From contig NZ_JAFCJE010000006.1 of NCBI RefSeq assembly GCF_018131185.1, positions 310,001-374,000 on the forward strand: a DNA stretch of 64,000 bases. The letters run 5' to 3'. Numbering within the stretch: the stretch's first letter is position 1; every line of letters starts with the position of its first letter. A program made the translations under genes and the position numbers. Source of the DNA: Bradyrhizobium diazoefficiens. GTDB lineage: Bacteria; Pseudomonadota; Alphaproteobacteria; Rhizobiales; Xanthobacteraceae. Shown here piece after piece: positions 16,449 through 24,250 of the stretch. The notes below the pieces were generated by a model that saw only the letters and a list, made by a program, of their open reading frames with translations, did no database searches and had not been told where the DNA came from.

Positions 16449-17486
16449 TTGGCATCCGACGACAGATGGCTGGAACGGCTGCGCCTCGAACTGGCCTGGT
16501 TCACCGGCCGGGCCGCGCTGCGGAGTCGCGGTGCCGGTGCCATCCTGCGCTTTGAACGGGTGCGCCCGCGGCGTGGCGGGTTTCAGCCGCTGCGCGCGCA
16601 CGAGATCACGCCGCAATTTCTCGACCGCGCCATTCGCGCGCTCAAGCGCTGGAAGTATGATTTTCTCGGCATGGACGAGGTCTGCCGGCGCGCGGTGACG
16701 CTGGCGGAGCAGCGGCGCTTCGTGGCGCTCACCTTCGACGGTGCCAACAAGGATCTGATCGACTTTGCCTACCCGACGTTGGCGCATCACGCCGTGCCCT
16801 TTACGGTCTACGTACCTACCGCCTTTCCCGACGGCGTCGGACAGGCCTGGTGGCTCGGGCTCGAACAGGTGATCGCGCGCGAGAGTCGCATCAGCCTGAT
16901 GATGGCGGAGAAGGAGCAACGCTTCGTCGTCACCGATCGTGCCGAGAAGCAGGCGCTGTTTTCGCATCTCGAGAGCTGGCTGCGCTCGCTGCCGCCCGCC
17001 GATCTGTCGGCGGCGATCGCCGATCTCTGTACGCGCTATCGGATCGACCTCGCCGCGCTCTCGCGCGAGGCGTCGATGAGTTGGGAGGATCTGGCGAAGC
17101 TGGCGGCCGATCCGCTGGTTACGATCGGCAGCGCCACCGTGAATTATCCCGTGCTCGCCAACATGAAGGACGCAGCCGCGCTCCGCGAGCTGACGATGGG
17201 CAAGGCGGTCGCCGAAGCGGCCTTCGGGCGCGAGATCCGCCATCTGGCCTTTCCGTTCGGTGATCGCGCCGCGTTCCGGCGCAGTCACGTCATGATGGCG
17301 GAGGAGGCCGGCTTTGCCAGCGCGGTGTCGACGATATCAGGCATCGTGGATGCGGAAGGGCGGACCAATCTGCGGGCGCTGCCGCGGATTTCATGGGACG
17401 GCCGTGTGCGCTCGCTGCGCATGTTGCGCGTGCTGGTGTCGGGCGTCGCCTTTGCGCCGGTGAAGCCGACAGGTGCTGCGAACTAG
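16449..17486 (+). CDS. NodB-like polysaccharide deacetylase, active site degenerate
   Basis: Translation probably starts at the TTG at 16449, with AAGGGTGGG about 4 bp upstream. The 345-residue protein has the polysaccharide deacetylase (CE4) fold: F-V-A-L-T-F-D-G-A-N-K-D at 91-102, V-P-F-T-V-Y-V-P-T at 116-124, and R-H-L-A-F-P-F-G-D near 258. The catalytic residues are not the usual ones. Motif 1 reads T-F-D-G instead of T-F-D-D-G, and the metal-binding H-S/T-x-x-H-P motif is replaced by S228-A-T-V-N-Y-P, with Ala229 and Tyr233 in place of both His. Metal-dependent de-N-acetylation is therefore doubtful; a binding or regulatory role in exopolysaccharide assembly is an inference. Confidence 0.82.
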   Translation: MASDDRWLERLRLELAWFTGRAALRSRGAGAILRFERVRPRRGGFQPLRAHEITPQFLDRAIRALKRWKYDFLGMDEVCRRAVTLAEQRRFVALTFDGANKDLIDFAYPTLAHHAVPFTVYVPTAFPDGVGQAWWLGLEQVIARESRISLMMAEKEQRFVVTDRAEKQALFSHLESWLRSLPPADLSAAIADLCTRYRIDLAALSREASMSWEDLAKLAADPLVTIGSATVNYPVLANMKDAAALRELTMGKAVAEAAFGREIRHLAFPFGDRAAFRRSHVMMAEEAGFASAVSTISGIVDAEGRTNLRALPRISWDGRVRSLRMLRVLVSGVAFAPVKPTGAAN

Positions 17487-17489
17487 AGG

Positions 17490-17711
17490 CTACGAATTGG
17501 ATCTGGCGCGATCGGGACGCTGCATCCAGCTCACGATCGGCATCGCAGGCAGCACCCAGCCCATGCCGACGACGACGTAATAGATGGCCTGCCGCCAGCC
17601 GGACTCGGCAATCCAGGGCATCTGCGCGGCCGCCATGCCGAGCAGGGCCCAGACGGTGGCCAGCACCAGGAGCAGGATGGCGCCGAGGAACTTGCGGGTG
17701 CGGATCGTCAT
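17490..17711 (-). CDS. DUF2842 family small membrane protein
   Basis: The 73-residue protein has two hydrophobic helices (residues 8-30, LGAILLLVLATVWALLGMAA, and about 41-60, AIYYVVVGMGWVLPAMPIVS) and a basic tail. The N-terminal M-T-I-R-T-R-K-F-L-G and the G-W-V-L-P-A-M-P-I motif fit DUF2842, an alphaproteobacterial family with no assigned function. It is divergent from ctaA, with about 96 bp between them. The stop codon lies 3 bp beyond the end of the convergent deacetylase-like gene. Confidence 0.8.
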   Translation of the reverse strand: MTIRTRKFLGAILLLVLATVWALLGMAAAQMPWIAESGWRQAIYYVVVGMGWVLPAMPIVSWMQRPDRARSNS

Positions 17712-17807
17712 GGCGGGAGCTTGCGGCCTTCGCGTAACTTGCGCTGCGGGAGCGGGGGACTATAAGGGGCACGCAGTCCGGTTCAAGCCCTGGTTTTAAC
17801 CCCTGAA

Positions 17808-18890
17808 ATGACGACGAATTCCGTTCCAACCAACCCGCATCGCGCCGTGCGCTGGTGGCTGATCGTCGTCGCCGCGCTGATTGCACTGATGGTGCTGGTC
17901 GGCGGCGCGACGCGGCTGACGGAATCCGGACTCTCCATCGTCGAATGGAAGCCGGTTACGGGCAGCGTGCCGCCGCTGTCGGAGGCGCAGTGGTCCGAGG
18001 CGTTCGAGGCCTACAAGCAGATCCCGCAATATCGCGAGCTCAACGCGGGCATGAGCCTGTCCGAGTTCAAGCAGATCTTCTGGTGGGAGTGGAGCCACCG
18101 CTTGCTCGGCCGCTTCATCGGCGTCGCCTATCTCTTGCCGTTCCTGTTCTTCCTGTGGCGTGGCGGCCTGTCTGGCGAATTGAAGCGGCGGCTGTGGCTG
18201 TTGTTCACGCTCGGCGGCCTGCAAGGTGCGGTCGGCTGGTGGATGGTCGCCTCGGGTCTTTCGGGGCGCACCGAGGTGTCGCAATATCGGCTCGCGGCGC
18301 ATCTGATGCTGGCGCTGCTGATCTTCGCCGGCATCGTCTGGACGGTGCGGCGGCTCCGGGAGCGGCCGCAGATCGCAGCGTCGGCGCGCCTGCGCTTCAC
18401 GAGCGCGCTGCTCCTCTGCGTCACCGTCGTGCAAATCTATTTCGGCGCGCTGGTCGCGGGCCTGCGCGCCGGGCGTGCCTACAATACCTGGCCGCAGATC
18501 GACGGCGCGTTCATTCCGTCGGCGGAGCGGCTGTGGTTCGAGACGCCGTGGTGGCGCAACATGTTCGACAATGTGCTGACGGTGCAGTTCGAGCACCGCA
18601 TGACGGCCTATTTTCTGTTCGCGCTGGCGGCGCTGCACGCGATCGACGCGGTGCGCTCACGGGCAGGGGCGGCTGCGAGCGGTGCGCTGTGGCTGTTCGC
18701 GGCGGTGAGCCTGCAGGCGGTGCTCGGCATTCTCACGCTGGTCAACCAGGTGCCGATTGATCTTGCGCTGTCGCACCAGGCAGTTGCGATCGTGGTGCTG
18801 ACGCTTGCGGTGGTGCAGGTGGAACGGCTCGTTTCACGCCAGCAGGCGCACGCGCAGCCGCGCGCGGTTCCGGTCGGTCAGGCCGGCTGA
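17808..18890 (+). CDS. ctaA: Heme A synthase, COX15/CtaA type
   Basis: The 360-residue, eight-helix protein converts heme O to heme A for the aa3-type cytochrome oxidase in the inner membrane. The signatures are T-R-L-T-E-S-G-L-S-I-V-E-W-K-P in the first loop and four conserved His in helices: W-W-E-W-S-H-R-L-L-G-R (about residue 90), R-L-A-A-H-L-M-L (about 163), Q-F-E-H-R-M-T-A-Y (about 265) and A-L-S-H-Q-A-V-A-I (about 325). The large 85-residue first periplasmic loop and 360-residue length are those of the proteobacterial/mitochondrial COX15 type. No other oxidase assembly gene is adjacent. The downstream secreted-protein gene converges, with a gap of only 5 bp. Confidence 0.97.
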   Translation: MTTNSVPTNPHRAVRWWLIVVAALIALMVLVGGATRLTESGLSIVEWKPVTGSVPPLSEAQWSEAFEAYKQIPQYRELNAGMSLSEFKQIFWWEWSHRLLGRFIGVAYLLPFLFFLWRGGLSGELKRRLWLLFTLGGLQGAVGWWMVASGLSGRTEVSQYRLAAHLMLALLIFAGIVWTVRRLRERPQIAASARLRFTSALLLCVTVVQIYFGALVAGLRAGRAYNTWPQIDGAFIPSAERLWFETPWWRNMFDNVLTVQFEHRMTAYFLFALAALHAIDAVRSRAGAAASGALWLFAAVSLQAVLGILTLVNQVPIDLALSHQAVAIVVLTLAVVQVERLVSRQQAHAQPRAVPVGQAG

Positions 18891-18895
18891 TCGGA

Positions 18896-19240
18896 TCAGC
18901 AATAGCCGTAGACTCCGCAGGCATAGGGCAGCCGCCAGAAATAATCGACCTGCTTCCCGCCGTAATAGGCGCCCTGATAATCGTAGCTCCACGGGCGGCC
19001 GTAGTAGCCCGGCAGCGTGTGCGAGCCCGGCAGCAGCGGTGTGCCCGGCAGGTTGCGGATGTAGCTGCCGATGCCATAGGCCGGCGAGATCAGCGCGTCC
19101 GGATCGGTCTCGACATAGACCTTCGGCGGCTCCTGCGGCAGAGCGGCGGCCCGCCGCTTCGGCGTGGCCGGCAGGTCGGCGGCAACGGCAGCCGATACCG
19201 TCAGCGTCACTGCCAGGGCAGGCATCATCCAGCGCAACAT
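18896..19240 (-). CDS. Small secreted protein, Tyr/Gly-rich
   Basis: The 114-residue product has a cleavable signal peptide (MLRWMMPALAVTLTVSAAVA followed by AD). A mature part rich in Pro, Tyr and Gly follows and ends in A-C-G-V-Y-G-Y-C with two Cys that could pair. I do not recognise a named family; similar short periplasmic proteins are frequent in Bradyrhizobium. It is convergent with ctaA and followed by no terminator I can see. The upstream gap holds an AT-richer stretch (AGATATGGTTAACGACTGTT) near 19285-19308 that may be its promoter. Confidence 0.7.
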   Translation of the reverse strand: MLRWMMPALAVTLTVSAAVAADLPATPKRRAAALPQEPPKVYVETDPDALISPAYGIGSYIRNLPGTPLLPGSHTLPGYYGRPWSYDYQGAYYGGKQVDYFWRLPYACGVYGYC

Positions 19241-19327
19241 CTTCGGCTCCGAATCAAAAGGGCGATCCAGCGACGATGTATGCGGCAGATATGGTTAACG
19301 ACTGTTAACCGGCGGTCCTCTCGCGAC

Positions 19328-19428
19328 CGTCATTCCGGGGCGGTCCTGCAGGATCGAGCCCGGAATCTAGAGCTTGCAAGGAAATATCGAGAGTCCGGGG
19401 TTGCGCTGTCGCGCGCCCCGGAATGACG
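19328..19428. repeat. Dispersed repeat with 15-bp inverted ends (CGTCATTCCGGGGCG)
   Basis: CGTCATTCCGGGGCG (19328-19342) and CGCCCCGGAATGACG (19414-19428) are perfect inverted termini of a 101-bp intergenic element. A second member of the same family lies at 21465-21565. No coding potential is visible between the ends. Confidence 0.8.
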
Positions 19429-19437
19429 AGAGTGATC

Positions 19438-20718
19438 TTACGCCCCCAGCGCCTGCTCCAGATCCGCGATCAGATCTTCCTTGTCCTCGATGCCGACCGA
19501 GAGCCGCACCACGTCGGGGCCGGCGCCGGACTTCACCTTGGCGGCATCGTCGAGCTGGCTGTGCGTGGTCGAGGCCGGATGGATGACCAGCGAGCGGGTG
19601 TCGCCGACATTGGCCAGATGCGAGAACAGCTGCAGTTTCGACACCAGGCTGACGCCGGCGTCATAGCCGCCCTTCAGGCTGAAGGTGAACACGGCGCCCG
19701 CGCCCTTCGGCGCGTATTTGCGTGCGAGCTGGTTGTACTTGTCGCTGGCAAGGCCGGCATAGTTGACGGAGGCGACCGCCGGATGTCCCGCGAGGAATTC
19801 AGCGACGGCCTTGGCGTTGTCGCAGTGCTTCTGCATGCGCAACGGCAGCGTCTCGATACCGGTCAGGATCATGAAGGCATTGAACGGCGACAGCGCGGGA
19901 CCGAGGTCGCGCAGGCCGAGCACGCGGCAGGCGATCGCGAAGGCGAAATTGCCGAAGGTCTCCTGCAGGCGGATGCCGTGATATTCGGGCCGCGGCTCCG
20001 ACAGCATCGGATACTTGCCGCCGGTGGACCAGTCGAAGGTACCGGCATCGACGATGATGCCGCCGAGCGAATTGCCGTGACCGCCGAGGAATTTCGTCAG
20101 CGAGTGCACGACGATGTCGGCGCCGTGGTCGATCGGGCGGATCAGATAGGGCGAAGCGAGCGTGTTGTCGACGATCAGCGGCACGCCGGCCTTGCGCGCC
20201 ACGGTCGAGATCGCCTCGATGTCGGTGATGCTGCCGGCGGGATTGGCGATGGACTCGATGAAGATCGCCTTGGTGCGCGGCGTCACGGCGCGCTCGAAGC
20301 TTGCGATGTCATCGGGATCGGCCCACACCACGTTCCAGCCGAAGCTCTTGAACGCATGCGTGAACTGGTTGATCGAGCCGCCATAGAGCTTTCGCGCGGC
20401 GATGAACTCGTCGCCGGGCTGGAGCAGTTGCTGCAATATCACGACCTGCGCGGCGTGGCCCGAGGCCACCGCAAGCGCAGCCGTGCCGCCTTCGAGCGCC
20501 GCGACGCGCTCTTCCAGCACAGCGTTGGTGGGATTGCCGATGCGGGTATAGATGTTGCCGAATGCCTGCAGGCCGAACAGCGAGGCGGCGTGGTCGGCAT
20601 CGTTGAAGACGAACGAGGTCGTTTGATAAATCGGAGTCGCGCGCGCACCGGTGGTGGGGTCGGGCTGTGCACCGGCATGCACGGCGAGGGTTGAAAATCC
20701 CGGAAGGCGATCGCTCAT
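19438..20718 (-). CDS. O-acetylhomoserine/O-succinylhomoserine sulfhydrylase-type PLP enzyme
   Basis: The ATG at 20718 (M-S-D-R-L-P-G-F-S-T-L) gives 426 residues and fits the family; in-frame codons further upstream are probably leader. The protein is a Cys/Met-metabolism PLP enzyme. The N-terminal P-I-Y-Q-T-T-S-F-V-F motif, Y-T-R-I-G-N-P-T, the E-S-I-A-N-P-A-G-S loop and the Schiff-base Lys in H-S-L-T-K-F-L-G-G-H-G (about residue 208) are all visible. The long MetY/MetZ form with the inserted region (about 225-260) points to homocysteine formation from an O-acyl-homoserine plus sulfide or thiol. Acyl specificity cannot be decided. The gene is divergent from nothing close; the CoA-binding protein gene lies upstream on the same strand. 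Confidence 0.92.
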   Translation of the reverse strand: MSDRLPGFSTLAVHAGAQPDPTTGARATPIYQTTSFVFNDADHAASLFGLQAFGNIYTRIGNPTNAVLEERVAALEGGTAALAVASGHAAQVVILQQLLQPGDEFIAARKLYGGSINQFTHAFKSFGWNVVWADPDDIASFERAVTPRTKAIFIESIANPAGSITDIEAISTVARKAGVPLIVDNTLASPYLIRPIDHGADIVVHSLTKFLGGHGNSLGGIIVDAGTFDWSTGGKYPMLSEPRPEYHGIRLQETFGNFAFAIACRVLGLRDLGPALSPFNAFMILTGIETLPLRMQKHCDNAKAVAEFLAGHPAVASVNYAGLASDKYNQLARKYAPKGAGAVFTFSLKGGYDAGVSLVSKLQLFSHLANVGDTRSLVIHPASTTHSQLDDAAKVKSGAGPDVVRLSVGIEDKEDLIADLEQALGA

Positions 20719-20866
20719 TGAGGGCGTCCTGTTTTTTGGTCTGAAATCGCGCGGCATGCTGATGGGCGCGGTGCCCGCCGTCAAGGTGCCGCTTCATATC
20801 AATGCCATTTGGGCATGATCGTGCTACGCATTGTCGCGTTCGCGAAAGGAATCTTTCGTGATTGCG

Positions 20867-21451
20867 TCAGCTTTGCTCGGTCTTGTTTTTGGCGGCGCGA
20901 TCCGATGCTGCGGTATCGCCACCGCCGACACTCATCCGATTGAGGGATAGCCGCATGCCCTGGGTCGGTGCCGGCGCGCGCTTGGAACTGAGCGTGCGCG
21001 AGTTCACCCCCATCCAGGAGATCTCGGACGACAAGCGGCCATATTCGATCTTGGGGCAGCGGTTCATCACCACCTTGATACCAACCGATTCCGCCTTCAG
21101 CGCGGCCGCTTCATCGCGCGCGCCGAGCTGCATCCAGATCACCTTCGGCAGCGGATCGAGCGTGAGCGCCTCTTCGACCATAGGCATGATGTGGCTCGAG
21201 TTGCGAAAGATGTCGATCATGTCGATGGGACGGCCGATGTCTGCGAGCGAGGCGACGAAGGGCTTTCCGAGCAACTCCTTGCCGACATGGCCGGGATTGA
21301 CCGGGATCATGTCGTAGCCGCGCTGCGCCAGATATTTGAACGCGAAATAGCTCGGCCGCACATTGACCGGCGAGGCGCCGACCATCGCGATCGACTTCAC
21401 GCTGTTGAGGATGCCGCGGATGTAATTATCGGGATAGGCGTCGTGGTTCAT
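20867..21451 (-). CDS. CoA-binding (YccU-like) domain protein
   Basis: I choose the ATG at 21451 (M-N-H-D-A-Y-P-D) because AAGGA lies 5 bp upstream; an ATG 4 codons earlier lacks a site. The roughly 194-residue product has a Rossmann CoA-binding domain: S-I-A-M-V-G-A-S-P-V (nucleotide loop), the strand Y-D-M-I-P-V-N-P-G, and V-I-W-M-Q-L-G-A-R-D-E with V-V-M-N-R-C-P-K-I-E. These match the YccU/COG1832 family that binds CoA. The reaction, if any, is unknown. The basic, low-complexity tail (about residues 150-194) is longer than usual for the family. It precedes the sulfhydrylase gene on the same strand with a gap of about 148 bp, so co-transcription is possible. Confidence 0.88.
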   Translation of the reverse strand: MNHDAYPDNYIRGILNSVKSIAMVGASPVNVRPSYFAFKYLAQRGYDMIPVNPGHVGKELLGKPFVASLADIGRPIDMIDIFRNSSHIMPMVEEALTLDPLPKVIWMQLGARDEAAALKAESVGIKVVMNRCPKIEYGRLSSEISWMGVNSRTLSSKRAPAPTQGMRLSLNRMSVGGGDTAASDRAAKNKTEQS

Positions 21452-21464
21452 GTGATCCTTCATT

Positions 21465-21565
21465 CGTCATTCCGGGCGGCTCGAATAGCCGACCCGGAAT
21501 CTCGCGATTCTCAGGTGCGCAATTGCGCACCATAGCTCGATGCTTCGCATCACCCCGGAATGACG
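21465..21565. repeat. Dispersed repeat with 12-bp inverted ends (CGTCATTCCGGG)
   Basis: CGTCATTCCGGG (21465-21476) and CCCGGAATGACG (21554-21565) are inverted ends of a 101-bp element of the same family and length as the one at 19328-19428. Inside is the smaller palindrome GTGCGCAATTGCGCAC. It lies between the enoyl-CoA hydratase and CoA-binding genes. Confidence 0.8.
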
Positions 21566-21581
21566 GTGCAAGAAATTGCAG

Positions 21582-22406
21582 TTACTCGTCCCGCCATGCC
21601 GGCGTGCGCTTCTCGATGAACGCGCCGATGCCTTCCTCGGCATCGCGCGCCATCATGTTCTCGGTCATCACTTCGGCCGCATAGCGATAGGCGTCCGCAA
21701 GGCTCATCTCGGCCTGGCGATAGAACGCCTCCTTGCCGAGCTTGACGGTGTAGGCAGATTTCAGCGCGACCCGTTGCGCGAGTTCGATCGCGGCACCGAG
21801 TTCGGTACCGGCGGGCACCACGCGGTTGATGAGTCCGATCTCGCGGGCGCGCACCGCCGGGATCGGCTCGCCCGTCAGCAGCATCTCCATCGCCTGCTTG
21901 CGCGGCACGTTGCGCGACAGCGCCACCATCGGCGTCGAGCAGAACAGGCCGATGTCGACGCCGGGGGTGGCGAAGTGCGCTGCGTCAGAGGCAATGGCGA
22001 GATCGCAGCTTGCCACGAGCTGGCAGCCCGCCGCCGTCGCGATGCCCTGGACGGCAGCGACCACCGGCTTTGGCAGATGCACGATCGCCTGCATCATCGC
22101 GCTGCAGGCATTCATCATCTCGGCGAAGAACGCACGGCCGCGATCGGGGTCGGTGCGGCGCGCGGTCAGCTCCTTCATGTCGTGGCCGGCGGAGAAGGCG
22201 GGGCCGTTGGCCGCGATCACGACGCCGCGGACGGCCTTGTCGTCACGGAGCTCGTTAAGCTCGGCATGCAGGCTGGCAATCATCGCTTCCGACAGGCTGT
22301 TGCGCGCGGCCGGGCGGTTGAGGGTCAGGACCGCGATGGAGCCTGCGGTCTCGCGCAGCAGGATCGGCGGTTGCGGGGAGGGGGCGCGGGCGGCCTGGCC
22401 GGACAT
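21582..22406 (-). CDS. Enoyl-CoA hydratase/isomerase family (ECHDC3-like)
   Basis: The 274-residue crotonase-fold protein has the first oxyanion-hole segment G-P-A-F-S-A-G-H-D-M-K-E-L (about residues 69-81) and the second, G-I-A-T-A-A-G-C-Q-L-V-A-S-C-D-L-A (about 120-136). In canonical hydratases the second acid lies in F-x-x-P-E. Here it reads F-A-T-P-G-V-D-I-G-L-F-C-S-T-P, a pattern I associate with the ECHDC3 subgroup, so classical water addition with two Glu is not assured. The role is probably a CoA-thioester reaction in fatty-acid or aromatic degradation. It is divergent from the thioesterase gene with 83 bp between, suggesting a shared promoter region. Confidence 0.88.
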   Translation of the reverse strand: MSGQAARAPSPQPPILLRETAGSIAVLTLNRPAARNSLSEAMIASLHAELNELRDDKAVRGVVIAANGPAFSAGHDMKELTARRTDPDRGRAFFAEMMNACSAMMQAIVHLPKPVVAAVQGIATAAGCQLVASCDLAIASDAAHFATPGVDIGLFCSTPMVALSRNVPRKQAMEMLLTGEPIPAVRAREIGLINRVVPAGTELGAAIELAQRVALKSAYTVKLGKEAFYRQAEMSLADAYRYAAEVMTENMMARDAEEGIGAFIEKRTPAWRDE

Positions 22407-22489
22407 CGAGCGTTTCCGTTGGATTATTGCGTTTGGATGACGCAGATAACTTAATGTAACAGGGAACGTGAAGCGAGGGTGGGAACAGC

Positions 22490-22918
22490 ATGGCGTTAGC
22501 GAAAATGAGCGTGGCGGAGCTCGAGCAGTTTCTCCGCCATGAGTTTCCCCAGGCCTTCAGCGGCGACGACATCATGATCGAAAGCGCCGACGGCCAGACC
22601 TGCCTTTTGCGCCAGCGCTACAGCGAAAGGATGCTGCGGCCGGGCGGAACCGTGTCCGGCCCGACGCTGATGGCGCTCGCCGATTTCGCCATGTACGTGG
22701 TGCTCCTGTCGGCGATCGGGCCGATCGGGCTCGCCGTGACCACCAATCTCAACATCAATTTCCTGCGCAAGGGCCAGCCCGGCCAGGACGTGCTGGCCGA
22801 GGCGCGGCTGCTCAAGCTCGGCAAGCGGCTGGCGGTCGGGGAAGTGAAGCTGTTGTCCGGCACCTCGCCCGATCCGATCGCCCATGTCACCTCGACCTAT
22901 TCCATTCCAAATGTTTGA
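22490..22918 (+). CDS. PaaI-type hotdog thioesterase
   Basis: The 142-residue protein has the hotdog fold. The central helix reads R-P-G-G-T-V-S-G-P-T-L-M-A-L-A-D-F-A-M-Y (about 50-69), in which the Asp of M-A-L-A-D aligns with the catalytic acid of the PaaI group, followed by strands A-V-T-T-N-L-N-I-N-F-L. It would hydrolyse an acyl- or aryl-CoA. It is divergent from the ECHDC3-like gene, consistent with a shared CoA-thioester pathway. The rplM gene follows with a separate promoter region. Confidence 0.85.
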   Translation: MALAKMSVAELEQFLRHEFPQAFSGDDIMIESADGQTCLLRQRYSERMLRPGGTVSGPTLMALADFAMYVVLLSAIGPIGLAVTTNLNINFLRKGQPGQDVLAEARLLKLGKRLAVGEVKLLSGTSPDPIAHVTSTYSIPNV

Positions 22919-22945
22919 GCTTTTCGCAGGTAATATCGCACCATA

Positions 22946-22975
22946 TTTTTAAGTAGCTGATATTGCAGATATAAT
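22946..22975 (+). promoter_or_regulatory. Candidate rplM promoter
   Basis: A perfect TATAAT -10 hexamer at 22970-22975 sits in an AT-rich island of an otherwise GC-rich sequence, 101 bp before rplM. The -35 position (TTTTAA, about 22947-22952) is a poor match, so the call rests on the -10 box and location. Confidence 0.4.
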
Positions 22976-23075
22976 TTCCATCTTCGGCCATTGACCGTTG
23001 CGCGTCTCTTCTCTAGAACCCGCGCAGTCTGGTGCGGTGTTCGCGCCGATGCTCCCCGTCCACGGAAACTCTGAC

Positions 23076-23540
23076 ATGAAAACCTTTTCGGCAAAGCCGG
23101 CTGAGGTGACGAAGAAGTGGGTGCTGATCGACGCCAAGGGTCTGGTCGTCGGCCGTCTCGCCACCATCGTCGCCATGCGCCTGCGCGGCAAGCACCTCCC
23201 GACCTACACCCCGCACGTTGATTGCGGCGACAACGTCATAATCATCAACGCGCAGCATGCGGTCCTCACCGGTCGCAAGCGCGAGCAGAAGACCTACTAC
23301 AAGCACACCGGCTATGTCGGCCACGTCAAGGAGCGCACCGCGCGCCAGATCCTCGAGGGCAAGCATCCCGAGCGCGTGCTCGAGAAGGCCGTCGAGCGCA
23401 TGATCCCGCGTGGCCCGCTCGGTCGCGTGCAGATGGGCAACCTGCGTGTCTACGGCGGCGCCGATCATCCGCACGAGGCTCAGACCCCCGAGAAGATCGA
23501 CATCGCCAAGTTGAACCGCAAGAACACGAGGGCCGCATAA
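23076..23540 (+). CDS. rplM: Ribosomal protein L13
   Basis: The ATG at 23076 gives 154 residues, the usual alphaproteobacterial length; a longer frame starts 26 codons upstream but is not conserved-looking. The L13 signatures are visible: K-W-V-L-I-D-A-K-G-L-V-V-G-R-L-A-T near the start, H-V-D-C-G-D-N-V-I-I-I-N, Y-Y-K-H-T-G-Y-V-G, and P-R-G-P-L-G-R-V-Q-M-G-N-L-R-V-Y-G-G-A-D-H-P-H. It is an early-assembling large-subunit protein that binds 23S rRNA. It is followed after 1 bp by rpsI, the conserved rplM-rpsI operon. Confidence 0.98.
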   Translation: MKTFSAKPAEVTKKWVLIDAKGLVVGRLATIVAMRLRGKHLPTYTPHVDCGDNVIIINAQHAVLTGRKREQKTYYKHTGYVGHVKERTARQILEGKHPERVLEKAVERMIPRGPLGRVQMGNLRVYGGADHPHEAQTPEKIDIAKLNRKNTRAA

Positions 23541-23541
23541 C

Positions 23542-24021
23542 ATGGCCGAATCCATCCAGTCGCTCGACCAGCTCTCGCAGCTCAAAACGGCGGCCGCGCC
23601 CGACGCGCCCAAGCACGAGAAGAAGGTCGACAAGTTCAACCGCGCCTATGCCACCGGCAAGCGCAAGGACGCGGTCGCCCGCGTCTGGATCAAGCCGGGC
23701 GCCGGCAAGGTCACCGTCAACTCGCGCGAGGTCGAGGTCTATTTCGCCCGTCCCGTGCTGCGCATGATGATCGAGCAGCCGTTCTCCGTGGCCGCGCGTT
23801 CCGGCCAATACGACGTGATCTGCACGGTTGCCGGCGGCGGTCTTTCCGGCCAGGCCGGCGCGGTCCGCCACGGCATCTCCAAGGCGCTGACCTATTTCGA
23901 GCCGGAGCTGCGAAGCGTGCTCAAGAAGGGCGGCTTCCTGACCCGCGACTCGCGCGTGGTCGAGCGCAAGAAGTACGGCAAGGCCAAGGCCCGCCGGTCC
24001 TTCCAGTTCTCGAAGCGTTAA
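23542..24021 (+). CDS. rpsI: Ribosomal protein S9
   Basis: The 159-residue protein has the S9 core A-T-G-K-R-K-D-A-V-A-R-V-W from residue 37, the G-G-G-L-S-G-Q-A-G-A-V-R-H-G-I-S-K-A-L motif, and the C-terminal K-K-Y-G-K-A-K-A-R-R-S-F-Q-F-S-K-R tail. The end is S-K-R, so the terminal Lys-Arg that reaches into the ribosomal P site near tRNA is conserved. The N-terminal extension of about 30 residues is normal for this order. It is co-transcribed with rplM, and a strong terminator follows 45 bp downstream. Confidence 0.98.
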   Translation: MAESIQSLDQLSQLKTAAAPDAPKHEKKVDKFNRAYATGKRKDAVARVWIKPGAGKVTVNSREVEVYFARPVLRMMIEQPFSVAARSGQYDVICTVAGGGLSGQAGAVRHGISKALTYFEPELRSVLKKGGFLTRDSRVVERKKYGKAKARRSFQFSKR

Positions 24022-24065
24022 TCGCTTCGGTCATATTCGCCGCGAAAGCGGTTCCAATGAGATGC

Positions 24066-24096
24066 AAAAGGGCGCTGTTTTCAGCGCCCTTTTTGT
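24066..24096 (+). terminator. rplM-rpsI terminator
   Basis: AAAGGGCGCTG (24067-24077) pairs perfectly with CAGCGCCCTTT (24082-24092) around a TTTT loop, and the T run continues to 24094. It is a strong intrinsic terminator for the ribosomal operon. Confidence 0.92.
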
Positions 24097-24250
24097 TGTT
24101 CGTTTGTACGCAAATTGATGGAGTGTTTCCCGAAAACTTAGGGCGGCGCAAAAACCTGAATGGAACTCGCAGGACCTAGCGTTGCATTCGGAAGGGCGCG
24201 CAAACCGGCTGGGCCGGTCGCGTAACTGCTATGTTCTAGAGGGGGCCGAC

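Noticed and set aside
16320..17288. 323-codon upstream extension of the acyltransferase frame
   Set aside because: It lies entirely over the deacetylase-like gene on the other strand and has a shadow-like composition.
20719..20860. SAM-II riboswitch upstream of the sulfhydrylase gene
   Set aside because: The leader has GC-rich inverted pieces, but I do not see the conserved GAUUU, CUUGC-AGCC and GCUAAA elements in order. A covariance-model search would decide.
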